From Rosa chinensis (Eukaryota > Streptophyta > Magnoliopsida > Rosales > Rosaceae), in the NCBI RefSeq assembly GCF_002994745.2, contig NC_037092.1:6686501-6750500 (forward strand): 64,000 bases of DNA, written 5' to 3'. The notes beneath the pieces are model-generated. The model saw nothing but the letters and a program-made list of their open reading frames with translations, was not told the DNA's origin and did no database searches. The position numbers and the translations under genes were made by a program. Shown one piece after another: positions 1-17,265 of this stretch (the first letter of the stretch is position 1; each line of letters starts with the position of its first letter).

Positions 1-1093
1 TAGGGTTAGTTTCGGAGCGAAAAAGGCTACCACGAAAAACTATTAAATTTCTGAGCGTAGTCGCTTCCAAGAAATTAGGGATTTTCTTAGTGTAGTCGCT
101 TCCAAGAAAATCCGATTCCAAGAGGGGTTTTGGATTAGATTGAAACAACGATGTATGTGGTCGATCGTTTTCTTCTCAACAAACTCTAAGTTTGGAGAAC
201 TCTACAAGCTCCAAGCTTGGAGTGAGCACGAACCCCCACAGTTCGGCTTTTGGTCTCCCCTATGAAGAAGAAAGGGGGGTAGAAGAAGGGATGTTGGAAG
301 TCCCCGAGAAAAGAAGAAGAAATTGAAAAACTTCAAAAAAAAGGGGAACTTTTAGAAAAGTTTACCTTGAAAAATTGCCGGAAATCTTGACCGAAAAGTT
401 GGCCAGAAAAATGTCGCCGGAATGTTGCTGCAGATGCCGGGAAGTTACTGTAGATGACCGGAAAGTCGCCGGAAAAGTGGCAGGAAGTTGGCCGGAAAGT
501 GGTAGGAAAAGTGTTGACCGGCGTTGATTGACCGTTGACTGGGGTGATGACGTGGCAGATCGGAGCTGACGTGGCAGGGCTGACTGGATGCTGAAGTGTG
601 CTGACTGTGTGCCTGCGTGGATGCTGGCGAGGCAGCTGACGTCAGTGGGCCGCGTTGCTGGGCTTCGGGCTGCAGGGCTTCTGGGCCTTGGACTTCTGCT
701 TCTGGGCCTTGGGCTGAGATCTGGGCCTAGGGCTGACCGGAGGTTGACGTTGACTGAAGCACAGGTTCAGGCGGCGGTTCGGTGGTTCAGGCGGCTGGTT
801 CACGTGGTTCTAGGCCGGTTCCGGTGGTGATTTTTCAGCTCTGGTGATCTGGGGTCCGGCTGCAGCTGCTGGTGAAGTTTGGTAGCAGTAGGCAGGGAGG
901 AAAGCTTCGATCCGGGCAGAGGGACTTTCGCTACTTCCGGTGGCTGGTTTGGTGGTTTTCCGGCCGGTTCTGGGGGTGGGGCCGCCGGTTCTGGAATCCT
1001 GGAGTTGAGATCTTCAAGGTGGGCGGCAGTGGTTTCTGGGATTTGTAGGCTACGAATTTAGGATTTCAGGGTTAGGGCTTCGTGCTGATAACC
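1..1093 (-). mobile_element. Copia element leader region, cut by the window edge
   Basis: This is the untranslated leader between a 5' LTR (on its right, 1094-1295) and gag, which lies outside the window. The first 200 bases repeat the leader motifs seen in the other two Copia copies (for example 'tagtttcggag' and 'accaagaaatt'-type phrases near 36600 and 51005). The stretch next to the LTR is GC-rich with repeated 'gccggaa' phrases. The sequence 'cgtgctgataac' beside the LTR is the same LTR-adjacent signal as in the other copies. Short open frames here (588-830, 879-1061) have no recognisable domain and are not called as genes. Confidence 0.75.
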
Positions 1094-1295
1094 TGTTTTA
1101 GGGAATCAGAAATTGAGAGATAATCGCTGTGTATTCTCATTGATAATAGGGGCCTCTTTATATAGAGGATTACAATGAATAGAGTTAGAATCATACAAGG
1201 AAAGATAATCTCTAGATTCTTCTAATTGAACCTATTACCACTAGGTCAAGTAACCTAGAGTTTGGATCAAACACAAATAGAGATATCCTTAAACA
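1094..1295 (-). repeat. Copia 5' LTR (minus-strand element)
   Basis: On the plus strand it starts TGTTTTAGGG and ends CCTTAAACA, giving the TG...CA ends of an LTR. The core 'attgataataggggcc...tatatagaggattacaa' is homologous to the LTRs at 37298-37521 and 51784-52002 but clearly diverged, so this is a related, older copy. The partner LTR lies beyond the left edge, so no target-site duplication can be checked. Confidence 0.75.
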
Positions 1296-1495
1296 TGAGT
1301 AAGATTATTTGAGGAAGTTTAGTGAGGTTTAGTGAGTAAATTTAGTATTTGAAAATTTGATAAGAGGTGTAAAAAGCATAGAGGTCAAGTGAGTAAATTT
1401 GGAGGTTCCAATAGAAAAACTTTTTGGGAAATTGTCCTATTGTAGCAGCCAAAAAAAAAATTCCAAATCCATAAAGAAAAAGATACGAAGCTCTT
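1296..1495. other. Short AT-rich spacer, nothing recognised
   Basis: No open frame or repeat end was seen. It separates the Copia LTR from the NAP1 relic and could be degraded intron of that relic. Confidence 0.4.
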
Positions 1496-1861
1496 TCTTT
1501 CTCAACAGGATCTAAACCTCAAATGTCTTAATTAGATCATGTATTATGTCATTGGGTGAGTTATAACTTGCATTTTTAAACTTGGATGAATTCGTGAACT
1601 TAGTATGATTGAGGTCATGCTATGTTCTTTCAAACTTTTTTGAACTTTGCTATTAAGTAAAATGTTGGCTTGATTCTTCTGTTCATGGTAATATTTTGAG
1701 ATGAGATAATCCCTCCTGCTATTTTATGGTTTAGAGGAGAGGCTGCGCTACAACATATAATAAAGATCACAGCACTGAATTCATGTTTCCTCAAGAGACT
1801 ATCACTAGTGGCGGATCCAGGATTGGAACCTTGGACCGGCTGGATTTCTTAAACAAAAAAA

Positions 1862-1900
<39 letters not shown>

Positions 1901-3190
1901 GGAGAATCTCAACAGTGTGAGAGAATTTTATAAATTTTAAAAAAAAGCTAGTCAGGGGGGGACATAGTGAGTCTTACCCCTCAAATGCATATCTATACAA
2001 AACTAAAAAACAAAATCAACAATCACCTAGTCAGAAACCACATTTGAACTTGAAGACTCAACATTTGTTCTTTTAAACCATGCATGTGTCAATGAATTTT
2101 GATCGCTTCGGTTTTGGCTCATGATTTGACATTTTACTCTAAGTCTCTAACACCTATAAATTAAGAAATTAATTTTTAATAAACTACTTTTCATAATAAC
2201 TAATTTAACAAAAATAAAAGCCACAATATAAGCCACAATTTTATATGCATAATGAAAAGAAAAGAAAAAAATACCTTGGAAAGCATTAGATTGTAGCTAC
2301 TCTAATAATGGAGTCCAGAAGACGAAGAGTACTTCCATCCTGGGATCTTGCAGAAGATCATACATATATGCACACATGAACAAGAAATTAAACCAAAGAA
2401 ACCCCAAGAAAGCAGCGAATCTTGAAGTAGAAAAGGTGCAAATCTTCAAGTCACCGAATCAGCCCACAAATCTAACTCAAATTCCAAGAAATTGAAACCG
2501 AAGACGAATCCTTCACAAGACGAATCATCCTGACTATAGCCTACCTGATTTCCAGTCTGCAACCTTCATTCTTCAATCCACGAAAGTTTCAATCCAAATA
2601 TCCAATACAGCCTACGAAATTGAATTTCACATCAATCCTTAACCCTAAAAATTGCCCCAAATTGGATTGATTCAATTAAACAAAATTGAACTTGATCAGT
2701 TCATCAGTTGATCTCTGACTCTTTAAGAGAAGTGGAGAAGGGAGAACCGGCTGAGCCACAGGCGGCGAGAGGATGAGGAAGTGGGAGAGAGTGAGACTGT
2801 GAGAGACGATTGCCATAGACCCATAGTCGATGAGTGGACTAGTGGAGTCGGGAGAGCCGGCTGAGCCGCAGGCGGCAAGAGGAGGAGGAAGTGGGAGAGA
2901 GTGACTGAGTGAGACTCAAAGACTGTGACTCTGTGAGAGAGTGTGAGAGACGATAGACGATTCACAATTCACTGGAGATGAGAGGTGACCCGTAGTCGAT
3001 GTCGATGAGTGGAGTGGGGAGTTAGTTCGGGTCGGCTACTGCGGGCTGGACAAACCCAATTAAAAAAAATGCATACATCTAATTGTTTTTTGGGCTTCAA
3101 AATCTCGGACAGGCTCGAGCCCGTCCTAGTCTATGCATGTATCCACTACTGACTATCACTGGATATCGAAAAGCATAATGACCATCTTAT
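1496..3190 (+). pseudogene. NAP1-like gene relic (last module exons), split by a hAT element
   Basis: Sequence at 1510-1560 matches the short exon 12938-12981 of the downstream NAP1 gene, including the 'tcattgggtgag' donor. Sequence at 1695-1804, continued at 3151-3180 beyond the hAT insertion, matches exon 13124-13283. In that exon's frame it reads DEIIPPAILWFRGEAALQ, then SCFLKRLSLDIEKHND. This joins the end of one NAP module (IRDEIIPRA..WF.GEA) to the helix that opens the next (HS.FL..LS...), so the relic has the same fusion exon as the intact gene. The upstream part has an in-frame stop (tag) in the small exon, and the acceptor of the fusion exon is lost. No other exons remain. Confidence 0.75.
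1805..3150. mobile_element. Non-autonomous hAT-like element
   Basis: It is flanked by the 8-bp direct repeat GACTATCA (1797-1804 and 3151-3158). Imperfect inverted ends read CTAGTGGCGGATCCA on the left and TGTATCCACTACT on the right. An 8-bp duplication with 'agtggcgga' ends is typical of the hAT superfamily. No transposase frame is present. The interior holds a (TA)n tract near 1868-1899 and an imperfect tandem duplication (about 2733-2950) built on 'gccggctgagcc(g/a)caggcggc' and 'aggaagtgggagagagtga'. It inserted into the NAP1 relic exon. Confidence 0.75.
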
Positions 3191-3291
3191 ACTTTCATAT
3201 TAAAACTATTGCACTTACACTACAGTTGCAAGATTGAGTGTCTGTTGTGTTCAGTCCCCGTCTATCTAGTTATTCAGGGGTGTGTAATGTT

Positions 3292-3331
<40 letters not shown>

Positions 3332-4345
3332 CCTCCCTCCCTCCCTCCCTCTCAAAAACCAGTCCCCCTCCTCCTCCTCTCTTGTGAGTTGGGGGCACCC
3401 TCTCTTGTTCAGGTTTTGTCCTAGTTTCCTTGTTTTCTTGATTACTCCCTTGTTTTGTGTACTGTCTTGCTCTCAATTCATCTCCCTTGATTCTCTCACA
3501 ATTTCTGTGGTGATGTTACATCCTTTTTGTGTGATTTTGCTGACTTATGTTTAGTTCTAGAGGACCTGGTTCCTCCTTTTTTACCGACTATCTCAAAAAA
3601 AATTTAGATCCGGAAACCTCCATGATTTTCCTTACTCATCATTATCTTACATCAACTTTCCTCCATCTGCCAAATACCTGCTCCATGAAAGTTTTCATGG
3701 CTACCTATTAAAAGTGAGAGACACTTACCTGGAGGAGTATCAGTGCTCACACCCCATTTACCATTGGATTTGTTTTTTTTTTTTGCTATTGGCTTCTATC
3801 CCATTTATGTGGCTTTGGTTCCTTCCCGAATTGAGTCTCTCTAGCGGAGTAGAGAAAGTTAATATGTGGTTTTGTTTCCAATTACTCGTTCTCTTAAATC
3901 TTAGTTTTGACTGGATCTGTGTTTTGGGATTTTACTGGCAGTGGTTATTCGAATATCATCCCCTTGGCATGGCACTTCTCGCAACCTTTTGGCTCTGACC
4001 AGCGGCTGCATGGGACTGCTTTTGCGGCACTGTGCTAGTAGTGTAGGAGATATAATATTATTTAATTTTTAGGGTTACACTCTTTTGTCCTATCCATATG
4101 AATTTGGATTGAGCTATAATTTTCCTTACTGGGTTTGTTTGTAATTGGACCTTGTTTTCAGCTCCTCTCATTGGGTTTACTCCAACATCATTGTATGTTT
4201 CAGTTTTGCTTTTCTGTCACTATACTTCTTGAGTTCAATTTGGAATTTTACTCAAGGTTGTATGAATTTGTTATATTAGATTGATCCTGCTGACTTTAAT
4301 AGTGTGACCGTCTCCAAATAATACCCTATCTATTGGGTATATCCA

Positions 4346-4385
<40 letters not shown>
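3191..4385. other. Non-coding spacer with microsatellites
   Basis: No gene was recognised. It contains (CT)n at about 3293-3327 running into (CCCT)n to 3351, and a (TG)n/(TA)n tract at about 4346-4386. The open frame at 3714-3998 is hydrophobic and T-rich with no known domain. Confidence 0.5.
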
Positions 4386-4388
<3 letters not shown>

Positions 4389-4600
4389 CGCAGTTCCGCT
4401 CTGAAATTAAAGTGTGAACATCAAGTTTTAGGTAGCTTTTCGATCGCATATCCATATCTTGACCGTTCAGTTTTTAGGTACTAGTGTATAGATCATCTCT
4501 GCAAATTTTCAGCCAAATTGATGATCGTTAAGAAATTTAGATTTTAAAAAAATTAAACATTAGAAATTTAGATTTTAAAAAATTTAAACGTTAGAAGTAC
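4386..4600. repeat. Half of a (TA)n-flanked foldback MITE
   Basis: Directly after a (TA)n tract, the segment carries 'gaccgttcagtttttaggtac', 'tagtgtatagatcatctctgcaaa' and 'cagccaaattgatgatcgttaag'. These phrases match one arm of the complete foldback element at 38815-39206. The second arm is missing; the right side decays into AT-rich repeats of 'gaaatttagattttaaaaa'. Confidence 0.6.
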
Positions 4601-4758
4601 TTCCTTCTTTTTTCTTTTCTTTTTTTGAAAGGGGAAGTTGGGAGTACTTTAAATATCAACTCAATGCAGGAAATAGATATATTGTAGAGAATCAATCACC
4701 AGCAAATTAAATTTGTATCATGGATCATCACATTACCGCTACAACGAATAGGTAGCAA

Positions 4759-4829
4759 CAGTGGCGGACGCACGTTGGGACGAGTGGGGGCTGCTGCCCC
4801 CAGTGAATTTTTTTCATTTGCTCAACAGC

Positions 4830-4874
<45 letters not shown>

Positions 4875-5532
4875 TATATATATACTATGTTCATCGGTTT
4901 TGCCCCCAGAAGAAGAGGAATATATATGCTGCCCCATGACTTGATTATTGCGTAATCTGCTGTCTCACAGAGTCACAACAATGCAATTAAACAAAGGAAA
5001 CTTACACGTGTAAATTTATGCAACCATTTGACTTGTCTACAAGTCGCAAGTCTTTCTCTTCTTAATTTTATATTTCTACTTTATAAGAGTTTCACATGTG
5101 CATGATTTCATAATTAATCAGTTTTAACTTTTTTTTTTATGAACTACATGATGATTACTAACATTAAATTGTAATAAGGTGGGGTGGTAAGTCTTTGGTC
5201 TCTCATTTGAGAGGTCAGGAGTCTGAGCTCTATCAAAGGTAACAGTGGGTTTCTTTTTAATGCATGATGATTTTGTATTTTCATTTTTTTGTTTTGCTAG
5301 GAAATATAGTAAGTGTACTTTATGGTAAATAGATAGAAATAAAATATTTGTCAAGAAATATATTGATTTAAAGTTAGTTTATGTGTTAGGAAGTTAGAAT
5401 ATGTATTCATTGAAAATATTATCCATGTCGAAAGATTGAAAAATTATGTTTCATTCATTGTAGTATTTTATATTTGTTTGTTCAATATTTTTTTTTTGCC
5501 CCCACTCACAAAAATTTCTGCGTCCGCCACCG
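4759..5532. mobile_element. Non-autonomous hAT element with 8-bp target duplication
   Basis: The 8-bp direct repeat GGTAGCAA flanks the element exactly (4751-4758 and 5533-5540). The ends are inverted: CAGTGGCGGACGCA on the left and TGCGTCCGCCACCG on the right, each followed inward by a G-run 'gagtgggggc' or its complement. That pattern is diagnostic of hAT elements. The interior is AT-rich with a (TA)n tract at 4833-4873 and no transposase. Frames reading through the TA tract are artefacts. Confidence 0.88.
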
Positions 5533-5540
5533 GGTAGCAA

Positions 5541-6340
5541 TGGTGCTGCGAGACTAGATATAACTTTTTGAAGATATAGGACTAGGAATATGAAAGATCC
5601 TTTTTCGGGAAATTTTTCTCTTGTAATCTTCTAGTAAAGTTTGTGTCACTTGCTTCTAGTAAAGTTTTCAACAATAACAATATGATTTCTGTGGCCGAAA
5701 TGGTCCACAAAAAAAATTCAAGGAGTGATGATCAGAAAACCTTTTGGTTTAAATCAGAAACAACGACGTGGTTGTTGGGTGTGAGCTCTAGGGAGATAAA
5801 TAACGTAGGTACATGAAATTCGATTTAAAAAAGAATGTCAATTTTACATAACTCTTGGCTCGATCATCAGTTTATGAATCACGACGCATAATATATTAAA
5901 ACAAATTAAACATAATCTTCGAGGGGGAAAAATCTGGTGTAATTTTTCTGAGAATATTTTGTATTTGCGATACATAATGGGCGGGTCTAAAGTGAACCAT
6001 TAACACCTCTCTAGGGGTGAGCTTTTTGGACCACATTTCATCATGCAGGTAAATTAATTACAATGAAAATAAAGTTGTTCTTCAGATCCGAGATTCCTAT
6101 TGTATCAAGGTTACAACACTCGTTCTATCCTATTATGCCCGGGAGAAGCCTTCTTTTTCCTGCTGACTTAAGACCATTCTTTTCCTTCTCTTACGAAACC
6201 CATTAAAATCAGGAATTGTAACATTCCAGATTTTCTATGGAAATGGTCTCTTACATTTTCTCCTTTCCCTAATTCTCTTAGAACCCCGTTGAAATCAGCA
6301 ATAATAACATTCAGGTTCTCCGTGGAAAGACGACTTCACG
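5541..6340. other. Spacer upstream of the topoisomerase VI A-like gene
   Basis: No coding frame was recognised. The right end presumably holds the upstream regulatory region of the gene starting at 6439; only the TATA element is recognisable. Confidence 0.4.
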
Positions 6341-6342
6341 CT

Positions 6343-6350
6343 ATATAAAT
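6343..6350 (+). promoter_or_regulatory. TATA box of the topoisomerase VI A-like gene
   Basis: TATATAAAT-type element 89-96 bases before the ATG at 6439, followed by a pyrimidine-rich leader. Spacing is normal for a plant promoter, which suggests the locus is or was transcribed in its own right. Confidence 0.55.
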
Positions 6351-6438
6351 AAGGAGTTCTATCTACAGCACCAAAATCAACAGCAATCGGTTCTTTCTTC
6401 CTCTCAAGTCTCAACTCAGCGTTTAATATTGTAGAGTT

Positions 6439-8441
6439 ATGATGGCAACCCCGTTGCGGAAGAGCAAGCCAATAACTCCTGCTTCTTCTTCTTCTCAAAA
6501 AAAAAAAACTCCTGCTTCTTCTTTCCCAGCTTGTAAACTGGCTCGGCGATGTCGACGTCTAGCTAAGATAGCCTCACCTTTCTTAGATTTTCTACGTAGA
6601 GAACCTTATAGAGATGAAGAACCTGCTATTCCGTCCCCAGTTGCTAAACTAGTAGTGGACAGGAAATGTCGACGCTTATATAAGATGGTTAACAAACAGA
6701 AGATCTTCGAGCTAGAGTACTTGTTTATAGAAGTGCAGAACTTGCTTCTCCTCCCCCAACTAAGGATGATAAAAAACCTATTTGTCCTTCCCCTGCTGAT
6801 ACACTGGCTTGGCGACTCCTAGCTAAGAAAGCTAAGAAACAAGTATCTCATATGCTTAAAATACTTCTAAAAGAAAAAATTCAAGAAAAAGAAGGTTCTC
6901 CACCTATAAATAGGCAACTTTTTAAAGATGAAGAAGAAAATCATGGTACATCTGAAGCTTATGCAGAAAAAGGTTCTCCAACCATAAATAGACAACTTTT
7001 TAAAGATGACGAAGAAAATTTTGGTACAGCTGAAGGTTATGAAGGAGAAGGTTCTCGATCTGTAGGTGCAGCTGAAGCTAATAAAGAAGATCTTCATTAT
7101 GGAAAACTTTCCAAGGATGAAGAAGAAAATCAAGGAGCAGCTGAAGCTAATAAAGAAGCAGATCTTCAATCTAGAGGACTTTCAAACGTTGAAGAAGAAA
7201 ATCAAGATACACTACTTGAACAACGTATACACCAAGAACTCCAAAGTGTGATCAACAAAGACCTTCTCTTTAAAGAGCTCGTCAAGTCACCGCAAACCAT
7301 CGTCAAAGATATCAGGACGTACATCAAAAGTTACCGTCAGACTTCAGGCTTTGAGATCAGCACTTGCAACGACAAGATCCTTCAGGTTGTATACAAGAAC
7401 AGTGAGCAAGTACTTTCGGAAATTGGTAAATTGAAAGCATTTGCTCGTAGTAATGATAACACCTTCCCGGTGCCATCAAGGGCTGATGCCAACCAAAAAT
7501 ACAACTTCGAGCTCGACCGCCATGTGCTAGAAAAGGAGGATGCACAAAGAAAAAGAAAGAATTAACACAAGTTTGAAGTCCTCGACGCTCTTCTCACTAT
7601 CATTTACGAGTTGTGTATGAGGGAGATAACCACGGAAATTCGTACGGTCTATTACCGAAATCCTGAACTCTTCAAAAGTCGAGACAAGGTCAGTGCAGCC
7701 ATTGACGATCTATGCTGTATGATTGGCTGCACTAGATCTAGCCTTCATGTCTATGCAAGTGAAAAGGGTATTGTTTTCGGTAATATTTCTTTCAGTGTGG
7801 GAAATCAGCGGTATAACTGTACTACCGGCGGCATTAAAGGAACACCGATCCCGTCAAAGACCGATAAGATTAAAAGTATGAAAAATAAGGATGCACTATT
7901 TATATTAGTCGTGAAGAAAGAGACAGTATTTCAACGATTGGTCGAGGACGGATTTTGCAGAAAGTATCGCTGCATCTTAATAACAGCAAAAGGCATGCCA
8001 GACGTCGCAAGCAGATTCTTTTTGAGAAAAATGTGGAGTGAGTTTCAGCTTCCTGTGTTTGCACTCGTGGACTTCGATCCATATGGATTGAAGATTCTTT
8101 CCGTCTTCCGTAATGGGTCGAAGAACATGTCGTTTGATAGTGAGAATCTCACCACACCAGATATTAAGTTGATAGGTATGCTGCACAAGGATATAGAAAG
8201 ATATCAAATACGTGAAGATCTTAAGTTGAAGATGACTGATTTTGATATAAAGACTGCAAAATCATTGTTGAAGAAACCATATATTAGTGAGGAAGAAAAG
8301 GAGGGGCTGCGGTATATGTTGGACAACGGAATAAAGTGTGAAGTCGAAGCTTGGTATTCTCATGGCATTGAATTTTTGTCGAAGGTAGTTTTGCCCCTAA
8401 AGATTCAGAGCATGGTTGTTCCCGGCCAGCCAAGTGCTTGA
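6439..8441 (+). pseudogene. Topoisomerase VI subunit A / SPO11-like gene, disabled
   Basis: Family role: topoisomerase VI A and SPO11 proteins cleave DNA through a tyrosine and bind metal through a Toprim fold. From 7570 on, the frame resembles plant SPO11-3/Top6A throughout: TVYYRNPELF (catalytic Tyr region), DDLCCMIGCTRSSLHVYASEKG, and Toprim DFDPYGLKILSV, ending in VEAWYSHGIEFLSKVVLPLKIQ. The opening ATG (6439) lies in another frame; from about 6700 the coding signal moves to the frame of 6852, implying a small indel. An in-frame TAA (7563-7565) then interrupts it, with homology resuming directly as HKFEVLDALL. The canonical Toprim glutamate (VEK) reads VKK (7908-7916), although the later D-x-D survives. 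Residues coded at about 6880-7200 form imperfect acidic repeats (SPPINRQLFKDEEEN type). There are no introns. Either a retrocopy or a decayed paralogue. Confidence 0.72.
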
Positions 8442-10737
8442 TAGACTACAGATAAGTAATGTAGGTTGTTCTGGTTTCATCTAGAATAAAATACAGATGT
8501 TAGTGGTAAACTATTTTTTTCTTATATCGGTCTGTTCATAACTTTAATGGATTTTTCAAACAGATGTATAGCGCAAAATTATCTATTGTCTCTTACTCTC
8601 TTGTCTATTCATCCAGACTCCCCTTTACAAACTGTTTTCAAATTTTGTTTTATATTGGAACAATGCTTCATTCATTGGAGAAACTTAAACAATTGAAGAA
8701 ACTTAAACTTACAAATAAGGGCCTGTAGTAGCCGTCATTTCAACCCAAAAAGAAATAAAATAGAAGAACTCCCTCAAAACAAGGGCTATTTGAAACCAGC
8801 AAGAGGTCTTGGCCGATATGCTGTGAGATGATGATTAATTGTCAAGATATTGTGAAGGATCAGAATTCCTCTAGGAATGGATAACTTATCTTAAGATTGC
8901 TGCAAAATTAAAGAGATCATAAGGAATTTGATAGCTAAATTTATAAGCTATTGATTTTCCTTATTCTCCTGCAAATATGTCAATCGTAGTATAGAGAAAT
9001 AAGGGTCTCCTGCAGAGGATTAAGTTAAACTAAAAGCTTCAACAAAAGTCACAAAATGTGACTGCAGTTCCTACTGAACAGCAGTCGAAAAACAAACTAA
9101 AATCCTAACCAAAACAACCCAGAAAAATATAAAAATTTACAGAGATGTACTAAACACACAAGGCGTCCAGCACACAAAATTTGGGAATTTTTGGAGTTCG
9201 TTTACTATGAGAATAAAATACGTCAAAACAGAGAACAGAAAGAAAAACGAAACTGAGACAGATTTGAGATTGGTTGATATCAAGATGATGAAACTAGCTA
9301 GGAAGGAAGTATCCACCTCCAACAATCACACACAACACACTTTGTCCAATTTACTTCCAATTAACTTAGTTAAAGATACTCAGATTGGCTCGGTACGCTT
9401 GAACACAACCTATTACTCTTTCTTACTTTGTACGCTAGGCAGGAAGTGCTCTACACCTAGACTATTCCCAAGCAATGCAACCTAAAGGTACGCTTATTAG
9501 ATTAAACATGCAGAGATCATTAAGTTTGAAAAGAGTTTGAGCAATTACTAGGTATCGCAATTAACTTAGAGCCTTGCTAAACCTAGGGTTTTGTTTACTT
9601 GCTAGTGAAAACTACCAATTACTTCTCTAGACAATTTGAGGAATCCAGCTATTGATCCAGGCATCAAACAATCAAAGTATTAGAACCCTAGCATGCATAC
9701 TAAGTAGGCCTCCAAAGCACACAAACATAGAATTCATCAATGAGAAATTGGTAAACAAAACCTCAACTTTATTAATTGGAAAACAAATTGAATGTCAAAG
9801 CATGTTATGGATCATGTCTAGGGGTTTCAATTGCCCCCTAACTACTGGAAATTTAGTTACACATAATGGAATCAAAAACACAAAATAATGAAAAAGGGAG
9901 GAAGAAGAAGAGAGATAGAGCTGCTGCAGATTGATCTCCTTTTATATGCTTGGAGGTTAGGAAATCCAAAACTTAAAAGAATTAGGGTTCACGTGCTTAG
10001 GTGGAGTTTTCCTATTGGCTCTTGAACTTGATGACTTATTCTAACCATTCACATCATGCCATTTGTCCATCATAAGTCAGAATATGAAGCACAAACTCGT
10101 CCTCGGGCTTCTTGGTGTGATTTGGGCCTCGAAACATAAATTCCCGTCCAACCTCAGATTCACGCTCAGCCTGACCTTCTTGTACTAAATCGGCCATAAC
10201 TTTCTCTAGAAAAATGATATTGATGAGCCGTAGAAAGATTCGGAAACTAGACATCCGAGGCTATCCATCAATATAAAGATCATCCTCTGGATCGTTCTGA
10301 GTTGGTCTCAGTGCTCTGCCGAAGTTAACTGATCTGCACAGGCAGATTTCCCGATTTTGCTTTTCAATCCCTCTTTTACTTCTTTTCTTCTTCTTTACTC
10401 CAAGATACCTATAAAACAAATAAACAAAGTAAATAACTAAAAAATACACTAAACTAATAAAGAAAGTATGGAGATTAAAGCTATTAACATCGCATAAATA
10501 TGCTCTTATCAGAATTCATCATAGTTTATCAGTTTATGCGTTTGGCTCTAGTTGTTCACTCAAAATCAAAATCAACAATTGATACTTGCAGTCTCATGCC
10601 AAATAATTCAGGTTGAATCATCACATATGTTCAAAAAGATGGTCTACCAGTTGAGGGTTGATAGGAAGAAGACAAATTGCTGTGTGTAGTTTAGTTTTTT
10701 CACACGTTTGGTTTTTTTAATGAGGGTAAATCTGGAA
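8442..10737. other. Intergenic DNA, possible old transposon debris
   Basis: No supported gene. Frames at 9207-9485, 9652-9888 and on the minus strand at 10054-10449 show no domain. The stretch 9040-10400 has the look of an old non-coding LTR-element remnant, but no ends or target duplications were found, so it is left unclassified. Confidence 0.35.
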
Positions 10738-10745
10738 TATAAATA
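10738..10745 (+). promoter_or_regulatory. TATA-like element upstream of the double NAP1 gene
   Basis: TATAAATA at 107-114 bases before the ATG at 10852, followed by a CT-rich leader (10797-10830). This is plausible plant core-promoter spacing; other AT-rich sites nearby make it tentative. Confidence 0.4.
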
Positions 10746-10851
10746 ATAAACTTCTAGGGCTGGGTATACGTACAATAATTTCACCCTAAGTTTTGCCGTC
10801 TCTCTCTCTCTTTTCTTTCTTCTTTTTTCCTGTGTGGTAATTTGGATTAGA

Positions 10852-16388
<5,537 letters not shown>

Positions 16389-16737
16389 GATGAAGATGAT
16401 GGCTGTGACGAGAGTGAAGATTATTAGGCTGAAACGCACATCTTTCCTACCGAAAATTTTAAAATTTTCATCCATATATTGTACTTCAAACTCACCTAGA
16501 AGAAAGATACTTGATCATTTGTTGAAAAAGTGTTTATTGAGCGAGTAAAATCGATTTGAGAGGCCTATTTCTTGGTTACAACAGAACAACCCAAATTCTT
16601 GGCTGCTAAACTTCTCCATCTCCTTTCTTAAAAGCAGGCATAGCACACTATCTCAGGCGATGTCTCCAATATGATCATCTTTTACAATGATGCATTAAGT
16701 CATCAACTCGCTTTATAATGCTTGAGCTCTGTAGACC

Positions 16738-17214
16738 TGATGTAGAACAGATAGCGGTCCAATTTCAAGAACAATTGGATCGTGCTAAGGGTGGAAACCG
16801 AAAAGGGACTAGTAGACGTGAAATGGGCCTCCGGAGTCCGATCGGGACGCACTTTAGCTTTCCGGAAAGGGAATCGCGCCAGAAAGCAAACTCGTGGCTA
16901 TGCCACGACGTGTGACCTTTTCGGGCTTTCGGGATCGTTTAGGGCCTCAAAACGGCATTTTTCTATTTTACCCGTTTTTGGTTTTCTTAGTTATTTTTGG
17001 ATTGTTTTCGTTTTTATCCATGGGCCTTAGGGTTTCGTTGTTAGTCGCCCTAGGGTACTTTTCTCTTATTTATGCAGCCGCAAGCGGCTGCAGAAGGCAT
17101 CTTATCATCTTTTATCAATATATTGAGATTATTCTCTTTTATCTCTGGTGGACTCCAGAATCGTTTGCTTAGGTTTATTGCTGGTAAACCTAGTTTATCA
17201 TTCCGACTGCGTCA
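16738..17214 (+). repeat. 5' LTR of the CRM-type Gypsy element
   Basis: TGATGTAGAA...CTGCGTCA, 477 bases. Short frames inside it translate identically to those in the 3' LTR. Confidence 0.95.
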
Positions 17215-17216
17215 GG

Positions 17217-17232
17217 TGGTATCAAAGCCAGG
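17217..17232 (+). other. Primer binding site (initiator tRNA-Met)
   Basis: TGGTATCAAAGCCAGG starts two bases after the 5' LTR. It matches the 3' end of plant initiator tRNA-Met except for A in place of G at one position (TGGTATCAgAGC in the usual form). Confidence 0.85.
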
Positions 17233-17265
17233 TTTTTCCTGTCTCTCCTATTTACCTTGGTAGCA

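Noticed and set aside
588..1061. Two small GC-rich frames near the left edge
   Set aside because: They lie in the antisense of a Copia leader and show no domain.
3209..3476. Ser/Leu/Pro frame and its minus-strand Arg/Glu partner
   Set aside because: Produced by the (CT)n and (CCCT)n microsatellite.
4728..4955. Tyr/Ile repeat frames on both strands
   Set aside because: Translations of a (TA)n tract inside the hAT element.
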